Part shown: positions 1 through 8,480 of the stretch, one piece after another
How positions within the stretch are numbered: position 1 is the stretch's first letter
Layout of the letters: each line of letters starts with the position of its first letter
Assembly: GCF_037126465.1 (NCBI RefSeq)
Contig: NC_088204.1
Location: 67,393,807 to 67,457,806 of the forward strand
Length of the DNA stretch: 64,000 nt
Direction: 5' to 3'
Source of the DNA: Ornithodoros turicata
Lineage: Eukaryota > Arthropoda > Arachnida > Ixodida > Argasidae
Notes under the pieces: generated by a model
Databases searched by the model: none
Told to the model about the DNA's origin: nothing
The model's input: only the letters and a program-made list of their open reading frames with translations
Translations under genes and position numbers: made by a program

Positions 1-1936
1 AACGAGCGTTCTCGTTCAGACAATCTCATGTTCCGCGGCAAAGGCGACAACTCGGAAAGACGGACACATATTCACAGAGGAACGTAAACTATAGGAAGAT
101 TTAGAGCTCGGTATATGAGCGACCATAGAGAAGTAAGCCGGACTCGGAAGGGCGATTTTTCCTCGGAACGACAAGGTGTCGTGCAAGCAAAACAAGATTT
201 GTCCCCTTTCACTGGGTGGTAGCTCAACTGACCCACACATTAGGAGATGGCAGGCTATGGAAAAGTGTCTGCCTTCGATGTCTAGCGTCGTCTAACCCGT
301 TTATCCAGAGACGGAAGAATCCTTCTCTTACCATCTTCGTATTCTCTCTTCGAAAAATTTCCCATGTGCCGGAGAACGACCTGGAGCTCAACACAAGAAT
401 GAGCACGTCAGAAATGGGGCCGCCTGGTACGTATCTATCTGCAAACGACAACAAGCCTATATGACAGAAGACGCACATGACAAGCTCTAACGGATTATCA
501 TGTGTGCCTATTATCCCAGTGTTGTTGTCGCTTCCAAACCAAAAACTCGGAACCTGAAAACTGCTTTCGTATCCGCTTATACGGAAAAATCACGCAAACC
601 AAAGACAACCTACCTCTTGCTACATTAATTACGCGCTCTTTTCCCTGCTCCCTATTTGGCGATGCGCGGCGCTTTTCAATTTGGAGTGCGCAATGTTTTG
701 CCTCTTTCTTTTAGTTCTCTTTAGATTGTCTATTTCGGTGCAGCGTAGACGTCTATTCATGTGGGCGGATTAAAAGAGCACAACCTGGAATGTTCCAAGC
801 GCTTCAAACGCATTAATTTTTTAAATGGCTTAGACAAACCGATGCGCTGCTGTTCTCTATTTTCGTTAGACTGTGCAGCATCGAGATCGTCTGTACAGAA
901 AATAACCTGGCGTGTGCAGATGGGCGTAATTAAAATGTGAAACACGAGAGAACGGAACGCACGCATCCGTGCTCGGATCGGTGGTAAACAGCTGCTAAGA
1001 GATAAATTACAAAACATGCACTGAGCTCCTGCAAATGAAAAGATCCGATGGAGCAAGTAACGAAAGCGTGAAAAAAACGAACGTTTTAAAAAGGAACCAC
1101 CCAACATCTTTGTATTCCCTATATTTTTGAAAACAAAAAAACAAAGATCAAATGACGAAAGAAAAAGAAACAAAGTGCTAAATGCAGGCTCATAACATCA
1201 TCCGACGCCCCAGTTCACATAGAAGAGCAGTGTTTTACATGTTTTACCGTTTTACAACATGTTTTACTGTTTCTTACGTGTAACCTGATCGAGAGTGTTA
1301 TGCAGATGTTCTTCATTCTTCTTTTTATTTTTCACCTCGTACTTTTAGCATTACTCCGCATTCATTAGTGTAGTATCTCACAAGCCGCCTGCTTAACCCG
1401 GCATCCCACGCGCGTAGCCGCCTCCGGTTATAACGACAAGGCGCACAGGTCTGCGCGTTCAACTTCCTCTTGACATTTTCTTTCCAGGCTGCATCCGTGA
1501 ATTTTAATTGAAGCGCCCGCGTCTCTTCGCACAGCAGGCTCACTTAGCGTGAACGGCAACTGCCGCGTCGTCGACAACGGCGCTTCGTTAGCGAGAAGTA
1601 CCACGAGAGAAAATGCGAAACGACGAGGAAGAAAAATAAACGGGGGAATAAATGAGAAAGAATGTTGTTGAGTAAATATGGGGCTAAAAATAAAAGAAGA
1701 TGAACAAACAGAGATATGCGAGACTTATCCTGCGAGACTTCTAGCCCGCCATACTAATCCCAAGGTGCTTTCACCTGGGAATAACTGTTTTAGCAGAAGG
1801 GTAAGACTAAACGAAACGCCTGTCGAAGGAAAAGAGAAAAGAGAAACTAGGTGGGAACGGTCAGCGTACGTAAACACGAAGGACAGTGTGGTTAGAACGC
1901 GGTTTCGAGACTTAAAACATTTTTAAAGGGAAAGGA

Positions 1937-1973
<37 letters not shown>

Positions 1974-2206
1974 AACACACACTTCGGGTAAATCTTGGCG
2001 GCCAGTTAATTGAAAAGAAGCCCTGCAGGAGGCAGAGATAATGTGCAGCGTTTCACTCACACGATTCATGCTTTCTTTCCTTTCTTCCTTTCTTTTTCTT
2101 TTTTCAAAAGCGTCGAATTTTAAAATATGTTTTCAGGAGACCGGAGTGGAGGCCGTTTTTGAAGAAGTTAGATAATGATAATAACAATAATAATCACGAT
2201 ATTAAT
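1..2206. other. Stretch with no recognisable gene
   Basis: No reading frame here resembles a known domain, and the open frames are short and low in complexity. Visible structure is limited to a short GTTTTACATGTTTTAC-type tandem near 1233-1275 and a purine (GA)n microsatellite at about 1931-1975. A (TAA/ATA)-rich patch near 2175-2200 abuts the next SINE and could be its tail region. Confidence 0.6.
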
Positions 2207-2411
2207 TTGTCGCCCTACGACGCGAGACAACTAGGATCATGAGCGATGAGGTCAGTCTGTGGATCAATTTTCTGTGGATCTCAACACCCAGCACACCGTA
2301 TTTCGACGTCGCTCGCGGAAGACCCCGTGTCGAAGCAACTCTTATACCCCGCCACCAAGTTACTTTCGCCCTCGGCCGGGTTGGAACCCGCGACATTGGG
2401 ATCGGTAGGCG
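2207..2411 (-). repeat. Ruka-like tRNA-derived SINE, copy 1
   Basis: Read on the minus strand, this copy has a B-box-like GGGTTCCAACCC, then the block GCCGAGGGCGAAAGTAACTTGG, a TCTTCCGCGAG block, and a distal GATCCTAGTTGTCTCGCG block. The same blocks occur in the same order in the copies at 28168-28362 and 30438-30683. The 5' tRNA-like head (A box) is missing or degraded, so this is a truncated copy. The resemblance to the tick Ruka SINE is recalled from the literature, not searched. Confidence 0.75.
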
Positions 2412-2582
2412 AATGTGAAAGTTAGATAATAGCAGTAATAAATCGTAATAAATGAGGATAATAAATAATTCACAGAGCTGACGTAGCCCGCGCAGCTAAA
2501 ATGAACTGTGTGAAGTTGCCTGATGTATCACCCCACCTTGCCGTGCCTCCCTGATGTATCTGTTGCTTTAAAGTTTGAGATA

Positions 2583-2905
2583 TCAGCGGCGTGGCCGAGC
2601 GGGGTGGGGTAGGGTGGGGTGGGGTGGGGTGGGGCCGAGTGGGGGCTCGTTGGTGGTAGCCAAGGCCGTGCTGAAGACTGCGAGGTGGTGGGTTCGAATG
2701 TTACCACCGGCTGTGCTGTCTGAGGTTCTTCCTTGGTTTTCCGAAGACTTTCCAGACGAGTGTCGGCACAGTACCCCCTGAAGTCTGCCCGGGACGCATA
2801 CTAACCTTGTCCCCCACTCCTTCCTGCTGTCCTCTCTCCATCTGTCCACATCTGTACACCGCTCATAGCCATAGTTGCCTCGCGCCGCTAACATTGAATG
2901 CAAAA
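2583..2905 (+). repeat. tRNA-derived SINE (CCGGCTGTGCTGTCTGAGG family), copy 1
   Basis: The head carries GGCGTGGCCGAGCGG (A box-like) and GTGGGTTCGAATG (B box-like). The body signature is CCGGCTGTGCTGTCTGAGG, then a GGTTTTCC-type block, ACTTTCCAGACGAGTGTCGG, and a pyrimidine-rich tail with CTCTCTCCATCTGTCCAC. It ends near the GCGCCGCTAACAT block. The same order recurs in copies at 5950-6236, 45228-45520, 53800-54068 and 61532-62400. A run of GGGGT repeats (2601-2634) sits between the A box and the body. Confidence 0.85.
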
Positions 2906-3323
2906 AAGTTTGACATATTGTATTGAACGGAATTCCACTGAAATACAACATCGACAGCTACTCGTAGCATCCTACCTCGCGTTTTACGAGGTTCTTCAAT
3001 CAATCAATAGGAAACAAGAGAGACTCGGAGACAAAAGGAAAGGAAAGCCCAGTTTTTCTTTTTCTTTAAGGTGTGCGGTGAATTTAGTGTGGCAGAATTC
3101 GTCAAGTGATCAATTTCCCAATGTGTTTCCTTTTTTCTGTATTCAATCCAACACAAAAGACTGAAGCCTGGCTATTATTTCATAGGCCCTAACAGGAGAA
3201 ATGTTTTTCATTGACTATAAGGGGGGGGGGGGTTTCCCAACCTAGAGGGGCTGTTCCTAGAGTGGAAAACCTCCTAACTTCACCGTCAAAATATAATTGT
3301 TGTTGTTGTTCCCAACCTGTCCT

Positions 3324-3689
3324 TTAAGCCTGCGGTCCGAGTGTCTTCCTTCTGTTGAAATGTGCAAGATGTTCGGATGATCCGCGCATATAGTGCAATT
3401 TTGAAACAGACGTTACATCATAAAATATATGCTGCCTTTCCCTGCAGACACTCGCTAATGTTGCTTCGGCTTCCACTATAAGCTGCAATAGGGATAAAAA
3501 AGAGTCTGTTATTGGGATTTGTCCTAACGCAGTAGTTAGGAATTGCAACCGTATTGTATTTCGTTTTCCAACGTTCCTGCACAGTAATTCGGTTCTACAA
3601 GACGTCGGCATGAAAAGTTCGCTGCAACAAAGCAGAATATTATGAAACATCTGAACGATTTCAAAACATCCTAGAAAATAAATATGCAA
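3324..3689 (-). other. Unrecognised 121-codon open frame
   Basis: An ATG-initiated frame on the minus strand stays open for 366 bases with a fairly protein-like composition: mixed charged and hydrophobic residues, and no low-complexity runs. I recognise no domain, signal peptide or transposon motif. There is no visible promoter, and splice sites were not resolved. It could be a decayed transposon or gene fragment, or chance. Confidence 0.12.
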
Positions 3690-3781
3690 GCAAAAAATGG
3701 CGCTTGAGCTGTAGGACTCCCATGAAATGCAACGTTACCCTCCATGGCAATAATCGATTACCCGCGCTGTATCGCAATTCG

Positions 3782-3815
3782 CAGATGTGATGTGTGTCAC
3801 ATTACATCACATCTG
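3782..3815. repeat. Perfect 12-bp inverted repeat (hairpin)
   Basis: CAGATGTGATGT at 3782-3793 is the exact reverse complement of ACATCACATCTG at 3804-3815, with a 10-base spacer. No terminator or RNA gene context is visible. Confidence 0.7.
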
Positions 3816-4354
3816 ACCACTTTGTGGACACGGCGCTCATAACCTTTCAGTGTATAACTTACACCACTCCATGGTAAAAAAAATAAGAAAGAAAAGAATA
3901 ACAAATCTAAGAAAAAGGATACGGTGTGTTATATGACAGGAGGCAATATCCGTAGCGCAGCAACATGATGAAACGATATAAACCAGCCGCGTTCTAACAT
4001 CGCAAACAACACGATTCAAATCCTTTTACAGTGATTGTTGGACACGAAGAAGTTTAGATAAAAATTCACTGTACTCTTTGGCGCACTGCCAAACTGCACT
4101 GCACTGCCTGTATAAAATGCGATGGCACTGCAGCAGAAGGATGGTGCCTGCGCTGTGACCGTACATGATTTGCGTTTTGGCGCAATGGCAAAGCAGACTA
4201 TAGATGGCCCTCGGCCTCGTGCAGAATCGCCTGCAGGCGCGTTCGCTAAACTCACTGCACTATTCGGGGCGCATATCCAGTCCAATCCATATATCAATAT
4301 CTGGCCGAGTGTAGTGGTGGCACGTTTAGTGGCACGCCGCATCCTCGCAATACT

Positions 4355-4504
4355 GAGCTTTTAGTATAACGTACGCTGACGCTTTTGCGTACGAAAGGTT
4401 GTGTTTCTGCGCAATGCTCTGCTTGTGTCTTGCGCGTGCGCAGAACCACCAACGCTATCCCTTACGTACGCAAACGCGATAACGTACGATATACTACAAC
4501 TCAC
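4355..4504. mobile_element. Foldback MITE-like unit 1 of 3
   Basis: The left arm begins GAGCTTTTAGTATAACGTACG and runs to TTTCTGCGCA. The right arm begins TGCGCAGAACCACC and ends in TACTACAACTCAC. The arms are imperfect inverted complements rich in CGTACG palindromes. It is the most diverged of the three adjacent units. No coding capacity. Confidence 0.75.
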
Positions 4505-4512
4505 TAATAGTA

Positions 4513-4678
4513 GAGAGTTTTAGTATATAGTAGGCTATCGCCTTTGCGTACGTAATGAATAGCGTTGGTGGTTCTGCGCAATGCGCAAAGCTCATTTTCT
4601 GTCGTGGGCGTCCGCAGAACCATCAACGCTATCTCTTACGTACGCAAACGGGATAGTGTACGATCCACTAAAACTCTC
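4513..4678. mobile_element. Foldback MITE-like unit 2 of 3
   Basis: This unit starts GAGAGTTTTAGTATATAG and ends CCACTAAAACTCTC, so the outer ends are inverted complements. The inner arms, around TTGCGTACGTAA and TTACGTACGCAAA, also pair. It is flanked by TA on both sides (4511-4512 and 4679-4680), which fits a TA target duplication as in Tc1/mariner MITEs, although TA is too short to be decisive. Confidence 0.8.
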
Positions 4679-4680
4679 TA

Positions 4681-4843
4681 GTGAGTTTTAGTATATCGTA
4701 CGCTATCGCCTTTGCGCACGTAAGGGATAGCGATAGTGGTTAAGAGCACGCGCAGAACATAGAGAGCTTTGCGCGTTGCGCAGAACCGCCACGCTACCCC
4801 TTGTGTACGCAAAGGCGACAGCGTCCGATGTACTAAAGCTCAC
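4681..4843. mobile_element. Foldback MITE-like unit 3 of 3
   Basis: This unit starts GTGAGTTTTAGTATATCGTACG and ends GATGTACTAAAGCTCAC. The internal arms pair around TTTGCGCACGTAAGGGATAGCG and its right-hand counterpart. It abuts unit 2 with only TA between, so the three units form a tandem of foldbacks of 150-166 bp. Confidence 0.8.
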
Positions 4844-5574
4844 TGTTATCGGCCGTACGCCGCTTACGTTCGTCATTTTCGGCCATCACGTCTAAATCCT
4901 CGGCAGCAATGGCGGTACACATGCGAACTCTGCACTAGCGCCAACACACCGCAGCATATCGCCTACGCTCTAACGCAGTGGCATCCGTGGCGCCGGGTGA
5001 CATGAACGACATTACGCGATACGCGTTGTGCAACACTACAGGGCGTTTTAGCCCATCGGAAGCGCTCTACGAAAACTATACGATAAAGGAAACTGTCAAA
5101 TCAGAGATCAACAACGGGGTGTCAGTCAGCCACTTCAAAGGGATCACGTGCTTGGCTAATCATACTTTCGGAACCGTTATCGTAAAGACCTTCCAATCTG
5201 CTAAATCTCTTTACTGAACCAGGGCGTTCGCCGAAACGTTTCTTCTCAGCCGAGGAGGCGCGATAAAAGAACAAACCAGGGGGAGAGTGCGCATCGCGAG
5301 AGTGAGGGGGGCCCCCTCTCCGCCTCCAACCAGAGTGACGCGACGCGGCTACACAAAGTGTGTTAAAGAAATACTATCCCATTTAAAATATGACTTTCCT
5401 TCACGAGGAAGCGTGTTCGACAATTCGATGTACGTATATAGCGTGAGAAAGATTTTTGTGATTCACCTACCCTTGTCACCACCACGACGCAGGACCACCT
5501 GGTATCGCTTACCGCTAAAATGTAGACAGTGGGAAAAAAAAATAGAGAGAGAGAGATGGTGGTGCTTCTGAAAG
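4844..5574. other. Stretch with no recognisable gene
   Basis: Open frames are short and overlapping on both strands. No repeat shared with the rest of the window was noticed. Confidence 0.5.
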
Positions 5575-5672
5575 CGCATGCCGTTGTCGGCCTCACAGAT
5601 GTGGCAACGTCACGACTAACGCTGTAGGGGAATGCGCGTCCTGGGCTGACTTCTAAGGGAACTATGCCGATA
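5575..5672 (-). repeat. Truncated SINE with variant 3' tail, copy a
   Basis: On the minus strand the segment has the family block GTCAGCCCAGGACGCGCAT, followed by a tail containing AGTCGTGACGTTGCC and GAGGCCGACAACGGCA instead of the usual pyrimidine-rich tail. The same alternative tail follows the SINE body at 46572-46765 (-) and 61305-61497 (+). Only the distal part of the element is present. Confidence 0.65.
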
Positions 5673-5949
5673 TATGTCTGACAGACAGAACAGAAAAAAG
5701 GAAACAGAGGCACACGCGAACAACAACACCAACGATGCCGCTGTAAAATCAACGTGCATTTATTGTAAAGTTGACTTCACCTTGATGTTAGTCGTTGTGC
5801 AGACAAAGCACGCTTTACAGGACACAACGTGCATTAGAACCACAAGGTGCTCCGTATACCCTTTCTCTCTCTCTTTCTAGGCGTAAATTTTAAGCATATG
5901 GTGCTCACCGTACCTATATAGCATTTTTTTTTTTGCTGCGTAATTTTTT

Positions 5950-6236
5950 AATGCTGTGTTAGCGCCGCAGAGCAACTGTGGGTATGAGCGGCGCGTACAG
6001 AAGTGGACAGATGGAGAGAGGACAGCAGGAACGAGTGGGGGACGAGGGGGGAGGGTTAGTATGCGTCCTGGGCCGACGTCAGGAGGAACTGTGCCGACAT
6101 TCATCTGGAAAGTCTTCGGAAAACCCAGGGAAAACCTGAGACAGTACAGCCGGTGCTGTTCGAGCCCGTGTCACCTCCCAGTCTCGGCGTGGAAAGCGAT
6201 CAGCATAACCACTATGCCACGGGAGGTGGTCTATCG
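5950..6236 (-). repeat. tRNA-derived SINE (CCGGCTGTGCTGTCTGAGG family), copy 2
   Basis: On the minus strand it begins CCGTGGCATAGTGGTTATGC (A box-like), then GGGCTCGAACAGCACC (B box-like), the family body with TTTTCCCTGGGTTTTCC and the tail with TCTCTCCATCTGTCCAC. It ends at GCGGCGCTAACA near 5955. It is almost full length and carries the standard tail. It lies just downstream of the 3' end of the LINE at 6265-8462. Confidence 0.85.
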
Positions 6237-6264
6237 TGTTCTGTGCAGCATAAAACTGACGACG

Positions 6265-6449
6265 GGGGGGGGGGATATAGGTTTATCGCAAAACAAAACA
6301 GAAAAAAAACACGAAAGAGGGGAAAGGTTATCCTGGCTCCAGCAGCCGACTTGCTATTCCCGCTTACAAAAGGAAAAGGAAAAAAGGAAAAATAAAAAGA
6401 AAGAAGAAAAAAGAAAGACAAATCGAAAAGAGCTAAAGAAGAGGCGCAG
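6265..6449 (-). mobile_element. 3' UTR and tail of the LINE at 6450-8462
   Basis: Following the stop of the minus-strand frame comes a pyrimidine-rich 3' UTR, then a conserved block AATAGCAAGTCGGC...ATAACCTTTCC. The same block, with variation, occurs at 12424-12500, 43690-43922, 45600-45742 and 51448-51500. It therefore marks 3' ends of one LINE lineage. Confidence 0.7.
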
Positions 6450-8462
6450 TCACAGGCTCAGCGCGAGCCCTGTGTCAGTAAGGAAGCGTACGAGTTCCCT
6501 TCCGACGCGCCACTGAATGGGGCGTTGCAGAGGGCCCAGTAGCGTTGCCAGCGTGACCTCCCTGAGCCCTAGGGCAGCTAGCCGCTCCATCAGAGTGGCA
6601 CGGGGAGCGGCGAACAGGCGACAGTGGAGGAGTAGGTGGGAAGTGTTGCCCTCGGTAGAGCAGGCTGCACATGTAGGGGTGTCAAGCGTGCTGAGTTGGA
6701 AGAGCCGTGTTGGCGTTCGAGCCACGCTTAGCCGCAGACGGTAGATAACGGACGCCTCCCTCCTCGTGATGTTTGGGGGAGGGACGTATTGCATTTTTGG
6801 GTCGATGGAGTGCAGAAATGTCTTGGGCGAGATGGCACGTTCTGTGAAATCTTCGACACAGCGAGAGCGCAAGCGACGTATTTGGAGCAGGCAGGCAGAC
6901 ATTGAAAGCGGGATGCTGAGACTCAAGGCAGCCGTGGTATGGGCACGTTTCGTAGCAATGTCGGCACGGGTATTTCCGGGCAACCCGACGTGACTGGGTA
7001 CCCACTGGAGCCGTACGCTGTGGCCGGAAGCCAAGAGCTCGTTGTACCTGGCGATTACAAGCGTGCGGAGATCGCAAATAGCACTGCATCGGTACGACGC
7101 CAAGGTCTCCAATGCTGACTTGCTGTCCGTGAAGATAGACCACGAGTCGGCCTGTGAACCGGATATGGCGTTGAGCGCTTCATAGATGGCTGTCAGTTCC
7201 GCTTCGGTGGATGAAGTTTCATGCGGCAGCTTGCAAGTCTGCGTAGTGTCGCTGTGAGGTATGTAGAAAGCTGCAGACGACGCGCCGTACACAACCGAGC
7301 CATCTGTGAAAATTGCTTTCCGCTGACCGTGGACAGAGTTCAAATGGTCAAGAGCAAACTGGCGCGCAGCGAGGACAGGAGTGTCGTTTTTGCGGGGCAT
7401 GTCGGGAATATGCAGGTCCGTCGGAGGCAGCTCGAGGGTCCACAAAGGTGGAGCGTATAGCAGGCGCGACGGAGGGGGTGGAAGAGACTGTGCCAGACTG
7501 CAAACAGCAGCCCCGAAAGCTGAGCTTTCATATAGTAGGTGAATGTCCCGTAGGTAGTGGGTAGCATGTCGTGTGCGGTACCGTGCACAAGCGCGCAGGG
7601 TCTCCATGTCGCGTAGGACGTGGGCTGGCGTCTCCTTCGCCTCAGCCAAGACCAGGAAGGTGTCGGTCGTTTTGGGGACACCAAGGCACACTCGAAGGCT
7701 TCGCGCCTGGATGTTCAGCAATTCGCACTCTGTTGTTGAACTCAGACCGTGCAATAGCGGTAAGCTGTAACGCAGGTGCCCTAGGACGAGGGAGGTATGC
7801 ACCTGGCGAAGGTCAGGGTATGATGGGCCCCAGGACGAACCAGAGATGCGTCGGAGGACGTTCACGATGGTGGTCGCCGCGGTAGACAGGGCCTTGACGT
7901 GCTTGGACCAAGTCAGCTCTCTGTCAATGGTTATGCCCAGGTATTTGTGATGACGTACGAAGGCGAGCTGCTGGCCGTCAACGCGGAGGGGGCATTGGCG
8001 GAAGGATCGGCGGGTGAATGCCATGGCAACAGTCTTGCAAGGTGAGATAGAAAGACCACGGTCGGAGAGGTAAGATACCGTAGTGTCCAAAGCACCTTGC
8101 AAGCGACGCTGGATTACATCCCGACGGGTGGAGGAGGCACAGATGCAGAGGTCGTCGGCGTATATTGTGATGTTGACATGTTCACTTAGTTGAGCAGGTA
8201 AAGCAGCCATGATAACGTTGAACAGCAGTGGGCTCAACACCCTCCCTTGCGGGACACCTCGCAGAACTCTGTAGTGTGCGGTGTCCCTTTCAGAGGTGCG
8301 CACAAACAAGGTGCGATCAACGAGGAAGTCCCGAATCCATGCGAGCGGGCGGCCCCCAATACCAGCCTCTTGGAGCGTCGCAATGACAGTGCTGTGCACC
8401 ACGCTGACGACGGGTTCACCCATACGGGCTTCACACAGTGCTAAGGGAGTTATCCTCACCAC
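6450..8462 (-). CDS. LINE ORF2 3' part: reverse transcriptase + RNase H + zinc knuckle
   Basis: This 670-codon frame is the C-terminal part of a non-LTR retrotransposon polyprotein that copies its own RNA at a nicked target. Visible motifs: FLVDR (46-50), GVPQGRVLSPLLF (69-81), the RT active site YADD (101-104), RNase H with TDGS (386-389), E422 in TEAEL, D446 in FTDSKSAL and D501 in RADIAT, then CxxC-H-C at C598, C601, H609, C614. RNase H downstream of the RT points to the I/R1 group of LINEs. The endonuclease, ORF1 and the first RT motifs are absent because the copy is 5'-truncated near 8480; the annotated ATG is therefore only the first in-frame Met, not the true start. No frameshift or stop interrupts the frame, so the insertion is probably young. 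It is not a host gene. Confidence 0.95.
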   Translation of the reverse strand: MVRITPLALCEARMGEPVVSVVHSTVIATLQEAGIGGRPLAWIRDFLVDRTLFVRTSERDTAHYRVLRGVPQGRVLSPLLFNVIMAALPAQLSEHVNITIYADDLCICASSTRRDVIQRRLQGALDTTVSYLSDRGLSISPCKTVAMAFTRRSFRQCPLRVDGQQLAFVRHHKYLGITIDRELTWSKHVKALSTAATTIVNVLRRISGSSWGPSYPDLRQVHTSLVLGHLRYSLPLLHGLSSTTECELLNIQARSLRVCLGVPKTTDTFLVLAEAKETPAHVLRDMETLRACARYRTRHATHYLRDIHLLYESSAFGAAVCSLAQSLPPPPSRLLYAPPLWTLELPPTDLHIPDMPRKNDTPVLAARQFALDHLNSVHGQRKAIFTDGSVVYGASSAAFYIPHSDTTQTCKLPHETSSTEAELTAIYEALNAISGSQADSWSIFTDSKSALETLASYRCSAICDLRTLVIARYNELLASGHSVRLQWVPSHVGLPGNTRADIATKRAHTTAALSLSIPLSMSACLLQIRRLRSRCVEDFTERAISPKTFLHSIDPKMQYVPPPNITRREASVIYRLRLSVARTPTRLFQLSTLDTPTCAACSTEGNTSHLLLHCRLFAAPRATLMERLAALGLREVTLATLLGPLQRPIQWRVGRELVRFLTDTGLALSL

Positions 8463-8480
8463 TTTCTTTGTCCTACATGA

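Larger units (their letters stand above)
2906..4354. other. Stretch with no assignable gene
   Basis: A homopolymer of 11 G lies near 3222-3232, a (TTG)n patch near 3297-3309, an unrecognised 121-codon frame at 3324-3689 (-) and a perfect hairpin at 3782-3815. Nothing else here matches a family I know. Confidence 0.5.

Noticed and set aside
5956..6516. 186-codon plus-strand open frame
   Set aside because: It runs antisense across a SINE and the LINE 3' UTR and ends in a Lys/Arg-rich low-complexity tail. Its content is explained by these repeats.
6682..7143. Minus-strand 153-codon frame and several plus-strand frames in 6.5-8.5 kb
   Set aside because: Shadows of the LINE RT/RNase H frame.
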